A DNA stretch of 64,000 nt from a bacterium (GCA_009991595.1 JAACVK010000036.1:1-64000), one strand, 5' to 3'; positions 54,543 through 62,889 are shown, counted from the first letter of the stretch. The notes: generated by a model from the sequence alone, not told the origin. A program made the numbers and translations.

Positions 54543-55691
54543 TTATCTTTTGTGTTGATATTTCTTTTTAGGATTCTTGAAGTTCGACTCGTTTCTTTTA
54601 GCGTTTTGCTTGTCGACAGTTTTTCGAATATTTGAAAGTTGCTTCCCTGATTGCCTAGCATTCAGGGCTTCTCGGGCGCGCTCAAGGCCAAAGTTCCATT
54701 CGGCTTTAGCTGTTCTTTTGTAGAGATAGTAATTACTTGGAACTCCTTCAACGAGTTTAAAGAGTATCAAGTGCGGGTTAAATCCATTGTTCTTTCCGTG
54801 AACATCAACCCAGTTAACATTTTGTTTCGAGACATGTGCTTGGCGATCTAAAGCGCTGTAGCCATAGGTTTCTTGGACAATGTCCGACATGTATTGGGGG
54901 AATCTCAAGGGATAGGTTACCATGACCTCATCTGCTAAATCTTTAGCCAGTTCAATCGGATAGAGATTGATTCCACCCGTTATATAGTAATCTCCGTCAA
55001 TGAAAGCAGGCCTCATAAGAACAGGATCGGAAATGCTCGCTCTTGCGGCTTCCATGGGGCTGATGTCGGTGCGGACCTCAACGTTTCGATCGATGAAGCT
55101 GTTAGGATACTGGAGGGCTATGGCCGACTTGCGGCCCCGTAGATATTGGGCGGTTTTTGAATCGGTGAAGTAAGTTTCGCGAAAGCGAACTCTCATTGCT
55201 TCATAGTTGCTTTGTGGGCCAAAAAGAGTTTTTCCAGCTACGATGATGTATCTAGTTCCCTGAGTTGGAAATTTCCCGGGAGCATTTTTCATGAATACAT
55301 TGTCGGGTGCATCGAGAATATATTTTTCAAACATAGTGCTATTGAGCTCAGAAGTGACTGGAGAGATGAGTTTATTAACCTCGAAAGCTGATTTGAGAGA
55401 AATTTCAGGAATTCTCATGAAGTCATGAAATTCTCTTGAGAGAAAGAATTCATTCAGGTCATTTCTATTTGGGTGTCCCATCAGTGCGTTGACTGACAGG
55501 GACGATCCGCAGGTAGCGATGATGAGGTCGGGCTTCCATCCGAGGTCTTCAATGTGTTTTGCAATACTCGCATAGGTGATCGGCGCTAGACCTCCTCCAG
55601 CTAATATGAGAGCCCTTTTAAATGGCTTTGCGTCTGATAGAGAGGTGGCAAAGAAGGAAATAAAAAGAACGATTCTAAAAAAGCTATTCAT
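54543..55691 (-). CDS. Divergent patatin-like phospholipase (atypical nucleophile elbow)
   Basis: 382 aa from ATG 55691, which gives a signal peptide (FFRIVLFISFFATSLS); an earlier in-frame ATG at 55727 adds 12 polar residues. The fold is recognised from LILAGGGLAPITYASI, then LIIATCGSSLSVNALMG, and the late DGDYYITGG. In patatins the motif is GGGxR/KG, GxSxG and DGG/A. Here the elbow is GSSLS (residues 62-66), with Ser for the last Gly, and the Arg/Lys after GGG is missing. It may be inactive or use another mechanism. It lies 100 bases downstream of the acyl-AMP ligase on the same strand, so it may belong to the fatty-acyl operon and act on its product. The C-terminus is very basic. Confidence 0.72.
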   Translation of the reverse strand: MNSFFRIVLFISFFATSLSDAKPFKRALILAGGGLAPITYASIAKHIEDLGWKPDLIIATCGSSLSVNALMGHPNRNDLNEFFLSREFHDFMRIPEISLKSAFEVNKLISPVTSELNSTMFEKYILDAPDNVFMKNAPGKFPTQGTRYIIVAGKTLFGPQSNYEAMRVRFRETYFTDSKTAQYLRGRKSAIALQYPNSFIDRNVEVRTDISPMEAARASISDPVLMRPAFIDGDYYITGGINLYPIELAKDLADEVMVTYPLRFPQYMSDIVQETYGYSALDRQAHVSKQNVNWVDVHGKNNGFNPHLILFKLVEGVPSNYYLYKRTAKAEWNFGLERAREALNARQSGKQLSNIRKTVDKQNAKRNESNFKNPKKKYQHKR

Positions 55692-55791
55692 GCCTTCGCT
55701 TCTAAGGATTGAGCCCCTACTTTTCAAGGTTAAAATTGGGCGTAACCGTTGAGAAGTGCCAGTATCAGGGGGTTATGCGCCGCTAACCACC

Positions 55792-57390
55792 TTAAATAGT
55801 CTGTTCAATGTTGAGTCTCTTGAAGGTAAATCCCGTTGACCCGGTTGCAAATTTTGGAGCTTCGCTAAATTGATCCGAATAAATCTCTTTCAAGGCAGCA
55901 GAGCGGAGCTTCCCGGTTGCCGTCCTGGGAAATTTGTTGAGAACAAGTATCTCTCGGGGAAGATATTTGTTGTGAGATACGCGCTCTTTTAATTTTGTCT
56001 CAATTAGGTCTTTGCCTTCATTTAAGAAGGATTCTTCTAACTCTGGTGGGATCTCTAGGAAGAGAACTGCTTTTGCTCTACCGATATTGGGGCCATCAAA
56101 GGGGAGGCATTTTACGTCGCGAATACAATAGTTAGCGACAAGTGCGATTTGCTCGATTTCTTTCGCAGAAACACGCTCACCGTTAATCTTGAAGATACTG
56201 TCAGAGCGTCCAATGATGGTGAGGCGTCCCTTGTGGTCGAAGCTTCCTATGTCACCTGAAGCAAAAAAATCTCCTCGGGAATTTCTCTGTGCTGAAGGAC
56301 TGTCGTAGCCAAGTGTTACGTTTGGGCCTTGGATATGAATTTCTCCGGCTTTTCCTGGTGGTAAAACTTTTCCTGTTGAAGATCTAACTTCAACTTTCTG
56401 TCCGGGCCAAACATATCCGGCTGTATCGTTGAGGAAGTCAGGATCGTTGCTGTTGATCATGGAGACCCTAGTCGCTTCCGTCATGCCATAGCCTTTGTGG
56501 ATGACTGCATTGGGGAAAAGTTCTTGAGCGATTCTTAGGTGGTCGCGATGAATAATGCCGCCCGCAAGTTGAATATGCTCTACCGAAGTGGCGGGGGGGA
56601 GGTTGCGTCTTTTCTTTTCTTCAAAGCAGATTCTAAGCATGTCTCCTATCAGACCAATGAAAGTGCCTTCAGAAGCAAGTAGGTTTCGATAAATTCTAGA
56701 TAGATTTTGTGAAGTGTTTACAAGGTGTGACTGGCCGCCTGCAAAAAACGTAGGAAAAAACTGAGTGTTCAGTCCCATGCTGTGAGAGGTGGGGAGAAAG
56801 ACTGTGGCTTTTGTGCTTCTATTTAGGCCAAAGTATTCGATCAAATAATCAATTGTATAGAGAAGTCCTTCTTCTGGAACGAAGACACCCTTTGGTTCGC
56901 CGCTGGAGCCAGAAGTAAACAAGATGAGCCCTGTTCCATTCGGGCAACATTCCGAAGGAATCGTTCTTGTTGAGTATTCGAAAATGATCTTACCCTCGTG
57001 ATTTATCTGGGTAGTGGGGTAGGGAAGTTTAAAATTGTTTTCTATGTAAGCGTCGCAAAGAAGTAGAGTTATGTTTTTTTGTTTGGAAAGAAATGCGTAA
57101 GACTCCACTGCATTGAAAACAGCCGGGACGCGGCCCATCTTTAAAACGGTTAGGATGCTCATCATTTTGGCTGCAGAGTTTTGCATGACGATGCCAACTC
57201 GAGTGCCGGGAGCTGAGGTGTTTAGAATGTAGTCTTCGAGCGTGCGCATAATGGTTTCTGTCTCAGCGCCGGTCCAAGAGCCACTCTGATCTGAAAGTAT
57301 GACCTTGTTTCGATTTTGTATAAGCGCGTTTGTGATGCGCCCAGATAGCTGACTGTTTACGTTTGTGCGTGGCGACAACAATTTTTCCAC
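55792..57390 (-). CDS. Acyl-AMP ligase / acyl-ACP synthetase (ANL superfamily)
   Basis: 532 aa. It activates a carboxylic acid as acyl-AMP and loads it on a thiol. Core motifs: LILFTSGSSGEPKGV (A3), GYGMTEAT (A5), SGDIGSFDHKGRLTIIGRSD (A7/A8) and PRTATGKLR with the catalytic Lys (A10). The start is GTG 57390 after AGAGGGGTCACC. A 155-base gap separates it from the upstream operon; it contains a minus-strand TTGACA (57512-57507), so it may have its own promoter. The substrate is probably an acyl starter or the acid released by the adjacent hydrolase. It shows no carrier domain of its own, so the ACP encoded upstream is the likely acceptor. Confidence 0.88.
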   Translation of the reverse strand: MEKLLSPRTNVNSQLSGRITNALIQNRNKVILSDQSGSWTGAETETIMRTLEDYILNTSAPGTRVGIVMQNSAAKMMSILTVLKMGRVPAVFNAVESYAFLSKQKNITLLLCDAYIENNFKLPYPTTQINHEGKIIFEYSTRTIPSECCPNGTGLILFTSGSSGEPKGVFVPEEGLLYTIDYLIEYFGLNRSTKATVFLPTSHSMGLNTQFFPTFFAGGQSHLVNTSQNLSRIYRNLLASEGTFIGLIGDMLRICFEEKKRRNLPPATSVEHIQLAGGIIHRDHLRIAQELFPNAVIHKGYGMTEATRVSMINSNDPDFLNDTAGYVWPGQKVEVRSSTGKVLPPGKAGEIHIQGPNVTLGYDSPSAQRNSRGDFFASGDIGSFDHKGRLTIIGRSDSIFKINGERVSAKEIEQIALVANYCIRDVKCLPFDGPNIGRAKAVLFLEIPPELEESFLNEGKDLIETKLKERVSHNKYLPREILVLNKFPRTATGKLRSAALKEIYSDQFSEAPKFATGSTGFTFKRLNIEQTI

Positions 57391-57545
57391 GGGTGACCCC
57401 TCTCTTCAATCTCTTGATTCCCCCCAAGAGATACGGCAGGTCTATTATTAAAGTAGATACGAATCGAATCGTCTAAGATTTTGTAAGGACAAAATAACCA
57501 GTTTTTTGTCAATTTTAAATGCAGCGCATTGACTTCGTGTTGTTT

Positions 57546-58376
57546 TTATATCTTTTGGAGGCTTAGAGCGTGGAGCAATCCTTTGCGCACGCCGTCAACA
57601 CTGTTGATGTGGATGAAATGCGAAGAGTTTTGTAGGTGAATTAGCTCGACAAAGGAAAGCTTTTCTAGACGCTTCAAATCTTTATCAGAAATGCCACTCA
57701 TGTATTCTGCTTTAAAAACTAAAAGTTTTTGTTGGTCGTTGAGTTTGTTTTGAGTCTTTGCGAGCATTTCCCAAAGTTCGTCAGTTGTATTTCGATCCAG
57801 AAGTTCTTTTAGGCCTTCCATTCCATTGCGCCATTGGCCGGGACCATTTTTATTTTCGTAGAAGATCTGACTTTTGATGAGGACTCTAAAATTTCGATCT
57901 GTAATCGCATTCGAAAGATCTTGTTTTAAGTCGTTCCACGGCTTTGTTAGGTCGAGACTTTCTACGGTGTTGATGACCGTGGAATAAAGGTCTGTATCTC
58001 CCATCAGCCCCGGTGTGATGTCTGAGACGACTCCGCTGGCAAAAATTTCTGGGTAATCGCAGGCAAAGTGATAGACGATTTTTCCACCAATGCTTAGTCC
58101 AATGAGTGTGGCGCTTCTTCCCGGGTGGTTTTCGGCCAAGTAATCGGCAAGGTCATCCGAACAAGCTCGGTAGTCGACGGCGTTTACAGCTTCTGTGCTA
58201 AGTCCCTTAAGCCCTTGTTCCTTGCGTTGAGGGTTTGTGTCGACCAAAAGGATTCGAAACTCTTTTTCAAGCCCCTCTATGATCTGTCTGAAGTCTCCGG
58301 CGCCGCCAATCATGCCAGGCAAGCAAGCAAGAAGCTTTCCCTCGGGGTTACCTATTTCTTGAACTTCAATTGTCAT
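57546..58376 (-). CDS. Alpha/beta hydrolase (probable thioesterase or acyltransferase)
   Basis: 276 aa from ATG 58376, one base after the stop of the enoyl reductase gene. An ORF extension to 58574 overlaps that gene and I reject it. The nucleophile is Ser95 in LIGLSIGGKIV (GxSxG). The oxyanion region is ACLPGMIGGAGDFRQ, and the catalytic His lies in NSSHFIHI near the C-terminus; the acid is probably Asp in VVSDITPG or GISDKD. Position in the fatty-acyl operon suggests it releases the acyl chain from the ACP, or transfers it to an acceptor. Confidence 0.85.
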   Translation of the reverse strand: MTIEVQEIGNPEGKLLACLPGMIGGAGDFRQIIEGLEKEFRILLVDTNPQRKEQGLKGLSTEAVNAVDYRACSDDLADYLAENHPGRSATLIGLSIGGKIVYHFACDYPEIFASGVVSDITPGLMGDTDLYSTVINTVESLDLTKPWNDLKQDLSNAITDRNFRVLIKSQIFYENKNGPGQWRNGMEGLKELLDRNTTDELWEMLAKTQNKLNDQQKLLVFKAEYMSGISDKDLKRLEKLSFVELIHLQNSSHFIHINSVDGVRKGLLHALSLQKI

Positions 58377-58377
58377 A

Positions 58378-59133
58378 TCAACTTGATAACGTTTTTCCAC
58401 CGTCAATAACAATGGTTTGTCCGACAATTTGCGCACTTTCTGCCGAACAAAGGAATTCGACAACGCTTGCAACATCTTCAGGGGTGCAGAGTTTTCCAGA
58501 GGGGGTTGCTTTAAGAACCTTGTCGAGGCGCTCCTCTTTGTCGGGAAACGCGTCGACAGCATCGGTGAGAACAAGTCCAGGGCAAACCATGTTTACGTTT
58601 ATCCCCTTTGGAGCTAACTCGGCGGCATAATGTCTAAACAAAGACTCCATGGCCCCTTTGCTGGCACCAACAGCGGCGTAATAGGGGATGACTCGCGTTC
58701 CACCGGAAGAAGTAATGCCTACAATTTTTGATCCTGGAGACATTCTTATGCAAAGTTCTCGAATAAGATTGTGGATCGCAAACACATTTATGTCGAAGGT
58801 CCACTTCATGTGCCTTTCGCTGAGTTCGTAGCTTTCCTTGTGAACGCCACTTGCAGCAGAGTGAACCAGAATGTCAATCGCATCTGTTTTAGAGCTTAGT
58901 TCGTCAATCACTGATTTAAAGTTAGCTTCTTTAGTGAGGTCGCCTCGTATAGCTACTATGTCGAGGTTGTTTTCTTTGGCTTGAATGCTAAACTCTTCAG
59001 CCGTTTTTCTGTTTCTGCCGTAAAGGGCGAATACTCGAGCTCCTTGCTGGGCAAGTCGGAGGCTTATAGCTTTGCCTATTCCTCTAGTTCCACCTGTTAC
59101 AACAGCAGTCTTGTTTGAGAATTTTTTAATCAT
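58378..59133 (-). CDS. fabL: FabL-type enoyl-[ACP] reductase (SDR family)
   Basis: 251 aa short-chain dehydrogenase. The NADPH site is VVTGGTRGIGKAISLRLAQQG. The sequence follows Bacillus FabL closely in SAASGV, DINVFA and PSGKLCTPEDV, and ends GQTIVIDGGKTL. The catalytic spacing is the enoyl-reductase YX6K (Tyr152, Lys159), not the ketoreductase YX3K. It should reduce trans-2-enoyl-ACP to acyl-ACP, completing saturated elongation in this operon. ATG overlaps the preceding ketoreductase stop by four bases. Being a close FabL relative outside Firmicutes is of interest: FabL is insensitive to triclosan in Bacillus. Confidence 0.82.
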   Translation of the reverse strand: MIKKFSNKTAVVTGGTRGIGKAISLRLAQQGARVFALYGRNRKTAEEFSIQAKENNLDIVAIRGDLTKEANFKSVIDELSSKTDAIDILVHSAASGVHKESYELSERHMKWTFDINVFAIHNLIRELCIRMSPGSKIVGITSSGGTRVIPYYAAVGASKGAMESLFRHYAAELAPKGINVNMVCPGLVLTDAVDAFPDKEERLDKVLKATPSGKLCTPEDVASVVEFLCSAESAQIVGQTIVIDGGKTLSS

Positions 59134-59903
59134 GAAGCAGAATCTCCCAGGGATCGTCCCCCATCAATTACCTGGACTGTGCCAGTGATATAAGCGGCTT
59201 CTTGAGAGGCCAGAAAGGCAATCAATGCCCCAACCTCTTCGGCGCTGCCGGCGCGTCCGGCTGGAATTCTAGAGCTAAGGTTTTTGTTTTTTGCCTTTAA
59301 CTTCTCTAGTAATTTTTCAGTCATAGGAGTTTCTATGAGTCCGGGGGCGATGGCGTTTACCGTGACCCCTCGGTGGGCGACCTCTAGGGCGAGTGTTCTT
59401 GTGAAGCCCTCTAGCCCTGCTTTTGCAGCAGCGTAGCTAGATTGTCCTCTTTTTGAATAGTGGGCGCTGATGGAGCTCATGTTTAAAATTCTTCCAAAGC
59501 GTTTTCGATACATGGATTTCACTGCCAAATGAGACAGTGACATGCTCACAATGAGGTGTTCGTTGATTAGATCGAGGTGTTCGCTAAAGTCTGAACCAAG
59601 AAAAAGACTGTCTCGTATTCTTCCCGCACAATTAACAAGAACAAGAGGGTCTTGTTGAAAATGTTTTTGAACACTTTCGTAGAGCGCGACACAGTCTTCG
59701 TGTTTAAAGAGGGGTTTTTGAAATATTTCGACTTCGCAGTTGGGATACTTGTCTTTGATGTGGTGGAGGGCTTTCTTTGCTTTAATTTCATTTTGAGCAA
59801 AACTTAAAGCAAGGTCGTGAGTGGGGGCTAATTTTAAGGCGGCACCAAAGCCAATTCCTGAGCTTCCCCCCGTGATTAAAGCTAAGTTTCTAGATTCGGC
59901 CAT
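59130..59903 (-). CDS. fabG: 3-oxoacyl-[ACP] reductase (FabG-like SDR)
   Basis: 257 aa. NADPH motif TGGSSGIGFGAAL, active-site Asn in NCAGRIRDS, Ser in NMSSISAH and the YX3K pair Tyr157/Lys161 in SSYAAAKAG. The C-terminal GTVQVIDGGRSLG closes the family signature. It reduces the 3-oxo group of the acyl-ACP made by the neighbouring ketosynthase. It begins nine bases after that gene and overlaps the enoyl reductase gene by four. It is probably dedicated to this operon, in addition to a housekeeping FabG elsewhere. Confidence 0.88.
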   Translation of the reverse strand: MAESRNLALITGGSSGIGFGAALKLAPTHDLALSFAQNEIKAKKALHHIKDKYPNCEVEIFQKPLFKHEDCVALYESVQKHFQQDPLVLVNCAGRIRDSLFLGSDFSEHLDLINEHLIVSMSLSHLAVKSMYRKRFGRILNMSSISAHYSKRGQSSYAAAKAGLEGFTRTLALEVAHRGVTVNAIAPGLIETPMTEKLLEKLKAKNKNLSSRIPAGRAGSAEEVGALIAFLASQEAAYITGTVQVIDGGRSLGDSAS

Positions 59904-59912
59904 TATGAAAAC

Positions 59913-61148
59913 CTATTGCTTCCAGACCTTGAGAACGAGGCAGGCGTTTTGACCACCAAAGCCTAGGCTATTGCTTAGAGTGTATTTTAACTGAGCCTCT
60001 CTGGCGGAGTTGGGCACATAGTCCAGATCGCAATCAGGGTCTCTTTCGTCAAAGTTAATAGTGGGAGCCACTTTTTGATTTTTTAGCATTTCGATACAGG
60101 CAACGGTTTCAACTGCACCCGAAGCAATGGTTGAATGGCCAATCTGAGACTTCAATGAGCTTACGGGGATTTTATAGGCGTGTGCGCCTAGAGCATCTCG
60201 TATAGCTTTTGTTTCTAGACGATCGTTTAAGGGGGTGGAGGTTCCATGAGCATTGATGTAGCTAATTTGCTCGGGTGAAATATTGGAATCTTTAATAGAG
60301 GATAGGATTGCTTTGATCACGGACTGACAATCTTCTCTTCCATCGGTAAGACGGTAAGCATCGCTTGTGAAGCTATATCCAGTGACTTCAGCAAGTATTG
60401 TGGCGTTTCGAGCTTGAGCGCTCTCCAAGCTTTCAAGCAGAACGGTTGCGGCTGCTTCGCCCCTAACAAAGCCAGAACGGGTTTTTGAAAAGGGTCGGCT
60501 AGCAGTTTCTGGTTCAACCTCAGCGGTGGTGAGCGCACCCAGCATATTAAAGTTCAAGAGATTGCTGGGCTCACAGCGGGCATCAACCCCTCCGGCTAGA
60601 GCTCGTGTCCATTCTCCTGATCGAATTCTTTGAAAGGCCACTCCAATAGTTTGAGTGCCTGTAGCACAAGCGCTGTTTAAACTGATCTGTTTGTGGGGAG
60701 CAATTGGAGGGTGTCCTCGCTTTTTTAATATGTCTTCAATAATTAAAAGTGGGGATTCTGAGCGAACGGTGTTCCAGTTGAATTGATCTGCTCCGAACTC
60801 TCGAAGAGAGTCCAATACGATTTCAAAAGAAAGTCCGTCGGCGGTTCCGTATACAAATCCGTCTATAGGGGCGCTGCCATCTAGGTCGTTTAGAGCTTCT
60901 TCGGTGGCCAGTGCGGTGAAGATCCAGGATTTCGGGAGTGAGCTTAGATCTTCATAGTTAATAGATTTCTGCAAACGAGTCCGGTCTATAATAGCCGCAT
61001 AGGGAACTGGAAAGTTTTCTTCCGTGAAGCCTCCGCGAATATTTACGACGCCAGATTTTCCAGCAAACATATTTGTTGAAAAATCTTTGGTGGTTGTCCC
61101 TATGGGAGAAACCACGCCAGCGCCGGTGATGACTACACGATTTTGCAC
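59913..61148 (-). CDS. Beta-ketoacyl-[ACP] synthase II (FabF-like), full active site
   Basis: 411 aa, standard KAS II length. The catalytic triad is complete: Cys161 in SLNSACATGTQ, His301 in NAHGTSTPLND and His338 in KSQIGHSTIASG. It starts VVITGAGVVSPIG and ends with SLGFGGQNACLVL, both canonical. It condenses malonyl-ACP with the acyl chain. It follows the ACP gene by 20 bases. Together with the short Cys-less ketosynthase-like protein encoded two genes upstream, it may form an elongating pair like KS/CLF in polyketide and aryl-polyene systems. Confidence 0.93.
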   Translation of the reverse strand: MQNRVVITGAGVVSPIGTTTKDFSTNMFAGKSGVVNIRGGFTEENFPVPYAAIIDRTRLQKSINYEDLSSLPKSWIFTALATEEALNDLDGSAPIDGFVYGTADGLSFEIVLDSLREFGADQFNWNTVRSESPLLIIEDILKKRGHPPIAPHKQISLNSACATGTQTIGVAFQRIRSGEWTRALAGGVDARCEPSNLLNFNMLGALTTAEVEPETASRPFSKTRSGFVRGEAAATVLLESLESAQARNATILAEVTGYSFTSDAYRLTDGREDCQSVIKAILSSIKDSNISPEQISYINAHGTSTPLNDRLETKAIRDALGAHAYKIPVSSLKSQIGHSTIASGAVETVACIEMLKNQKVAPTINFDERDPDCDLDYVPNSAREAQLKYTLSNSLGFGGQNACLVLKVWKQ

Positions 61149-61168
61149 TTCAACCCTTTCTTCAGACC

Positions 61169-61456
61169 TTAGGCAGGATTTGCTTCAAGATAAGCAATTA
61201 CATTGGCCACAGACAATTCTTTAGCAGCATTTGGGTTGTTTGCATTCTTGTTCACGAATTCGCTAACATCTTTAAAGTCAACTTCGCGTCCGATTGCATT
61301 TTCTAATTCACAACTTACGTCCAAAAAGTCAATGCTCTCCAAACCCAAGTCTTGGACAAATCTGCTTTCAGCCTTAATTTCAAGTTCGTCATTATTGAGA
61401 ACCTCTTTAATTGCAGTTCCAATGGTTGATAATAGTTCCTCGTTTTTGTTTGCCAT
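61169..61456 (-). CDS. Dedicated acyl carrier protein
   Basis: 95 aa, a little longer than housekeeping ACP. The phosphopantetheine site is Ser41 in QDLGLESIDFLD. Acidic helices on both sides (CELENAIGREVDF, SVANVIAYLEAN) are typical. It starts at the base next to the stop of the short ketosynthase-like gene. It should carry the growing chain for the enzymes of this operon only. Confidence 0.93.
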   Translation of the reverse strand: MANKNEELLSTIGTAIKEVLNNDELEIKAESRFVQDLGLESIDFLDVSCELENAIGREVDFKDVSEFVNKNANNPNAAKELSVANVIAYLEANPA

Positions 61457-62200
61457 TTAATTCCCTTTCATTTTCTTAGTTAAATTTACAATTTCGTCTG
61501 AAATTCCATAGTAGGTATTTGAGTCTGATCGAACAAGGTCTGACCAGTTTGTGCGGTCTCCATTGTTCGTTAACAAGATTGCGGCCGCACCTTCAGAAAT
61601 AGTGCGCTGTGGTTCGTCTCGTCTTATCCGGGCGTTGATTAAGGGATCTTCGAAGCTGAAGGCTGTGCAGACAAGTGCCGCTTGAACGTTATTGTGAATC
61701 AAGTCAAACTCGGCTTGTTCAAGTGCCTGCAGGCCAGCGTGAGTTGAATGGGTGTAAACATTTAAGGGGCCCTGAATCTTTAAAAATATTCCAGTTTGAG
61801 CAGGAGCTAGATTTGGTAGTTGTTTGAGATACATTTTGGGGTTTCTCAATTTTTTATAAGTGCTTGCAAACTCCCCTTCCGGTAGATTCGTCATTTCTTT
61901 TGTGGTTGGCACGTGGATGGGGCCGTTTTCTACAGCGGCATACATTCCAACACTGAAAGGGTCTTTTCCCAAATAGCTAGCAATGTGGGATTCGACACTT
62001 TGGCAAGTTGCGCTCAGCAAAAGTGCGGCACGGCTCATAGATCGAAAGGCTCTTGGTTCCGCAATTGTTATGTCTTTGTCCGTGAGTGGGATTCCAGCAA
62101 ATCCTTCTAAGTTTTGCATGTTGGGATACACGTCATAAGTTAAAGTGCTGGGGTTTTGCTCCTCAGGGAGAATGCTATTTGTCCAAAGTATCTTGCTCAC
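61457..62200 (-). CDS. Short ketosynthase-like protein without catalytic Cys (ApeC / chain-length-factor-like)
   Basis: 247 aa, equal to the N-terminal half of a ketosynthase. It has the nucleophile-elbow region LNVYTHSTHAGLQALEQAEFDL but the Cys is replaced by Ser152, and the C-terminal domain with both active-site His is absent. SEGAAAILL near 208 matches the conserved EGAA segment of KS. The same short, Cys-less form (Ketoacyl-synt_2) is known from aryl-polyene clusters (ApeC). A structural or chain-length-setting partner for the full ketosynthase is the best inference. It overlaps the dehydratase gene by four bases. Confidence 0.75.
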   Translation of the reverse strand: MSKILWTNSILPEEQNPSTLTYDVYPNMQNLEGFAGIPLTDKDITIAEPRAFRSMSRAALLLSATCQSVESHIASYLGKDPFSVGMYAAVENGPIHVPTTKEMTNLPEGEFASTYKKLRNPKMYLKQLPNLAPAQTGIFLKIQGPLNVYTHSTHAGLQALEQAEFDLIHNNVQAALVCTAFSFEDPLINARIRRDEPQRTISEGAAAILLTNNGDRTNWSDLVRSDSNTYYGISDEIVNLTKKMKGN

Positions 62201-62670
62201 AATGAAGACTCCACACTCTGAGTTGGGACGTGCTGTTGGCGTGACAAAAACTCTTGACTCACTTCATCGAAAGACTCTGAGCTTAGATTTTTTCGGTCAA
62301 TCAATCCAAAAAGGATTTCGGCTGCGGCCATCTTTTGATCATTTACAGTGATGATTCCAGAGGCAATGCCATAGGCTCTGGAAATCTTTTTTACTTCGAT
62401 GGAAATGATGCATTGATCGCCAGGTTTAATGTTCTGGTAGAATTTTGCAGACTTTACAGAACCTAAAACGGGTAAGACCGCAGGGTTCTTCATCGCCATG
62501 CACTTGCCGGCCATCTGAGCAATCATCTCAATTTGAAGAACACCTGGAACAATGGGCATGCCTGGGAAGTGATCTCTAAAGAAATCTTCTGATCGTGTGA
62601 AACATTTAACTCCAGACGCTCGAACGCCTGGTTCACAATCAATTATTTTGTCTAATAGCTGCCACCTCAT
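62197..62670 (-). CDS. 3-hydroxyacyl-[ACP] dehydratase (FabZ/ApeI-like hotdog)
   Basis: 157 aa from ATG 62670; an in-frame TTG at 62682 lies too close to AGAGAGG to be served by it. The hotdog catalytic pair is His34 in FFRDHFPGMP and Glu48 in GVLQIEMIAQMAG. It removes water from 3-hydroxyacyl-ACP to give the 2-enoyl-ACP. The C-terminal 40 residues (SSESFDEVSQEFLSRQQ) go beyond the FabZ core and look flexible. It is the first gene of the leftward fatty-acyl operon, with a candidate promoter 40-65 bases upstream. Confidence 0.9.
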   Translation of the reverse strand: MRWQLLDKIIDCEPGVRASGVKCFTRSEDFFRDHFPGMPIVPGVLQIEMIAQMAGKCMAMKNPAVLPVLGSVKSAKFYQNIKPGDQCIISIEVKKISRAYGIASGIITVNDQKMAAAEILFGLIDRKNLSSESFDEVSQEFLSRQQHVPTQSVESSL

Positions 62671-62707
62671 CTTAGAACCCAAACCTCTCTTCTAAGGAAT
62701 TCCCGAC

Positions 62708-62735
62708 CATATATTAAACTTCAATGAAATTGCAA
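62708..62735 (-). promoter_or_regulatory. Candidate promoter of the fatty-acyl operon
   Basis: On the minus strand TTGCAA (62735-62730), 16-base spacer, TATATG (62713-62708). It would give a leader of about 30 bases ahead of ATG 62670 with AGAGAGG in it. Confidence 0.4.
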
Positions 62736-62856
62736 GTTTTAGCTATTCATTTCAAATGACAGAAATGTAGTTAAAGCGTCGAATTTAAGACTCAAAAGGC
62801 CCAAATGCTCGAGCCTAAAAACGCCTTACTTCACACTTTTTGTTTTTCTGGCGCTT

Positions 62857-62889
62857 AAGTTGGTTCAAAATGTTCTCTTGAACCAACTT
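62857..62889 (-). terminator. Strong hairpin after the small membrane protein gene
   Basis: A perfect 12-bp stem (AAGTTGGTTCAA / TTGAACCAACTT) with a nine-base loop begins at the stop codon of the leftward gene at 62888. No T-run follows on that strand, so termination may be incomplete; it would separate that gene from the fatty-acyl operon. Confidence 0.5.

Noticed and set aside
57391-57545. Gap before the acyl-AMP ligase as the end of the fatty-acyl operon
   Set aside because: No terminator was found in the 155 bases; only a TTGACA without a good -10 at normal spacing. I treat it as a possible internal promoter, not a boundary.
55792-62670. Aryl-polyene (flexirubin/xanthomonadin-type) pigment cluster
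   Set aside because: A FabL-type enoyl reductase would saturate the chain, and the cluster lacks a second ACP, a methyltransferase, a glycosyltransferase and an ammonia-lyase. The likeness in the short KS, ACP and dehydratase is noted but does not fit a polyene.
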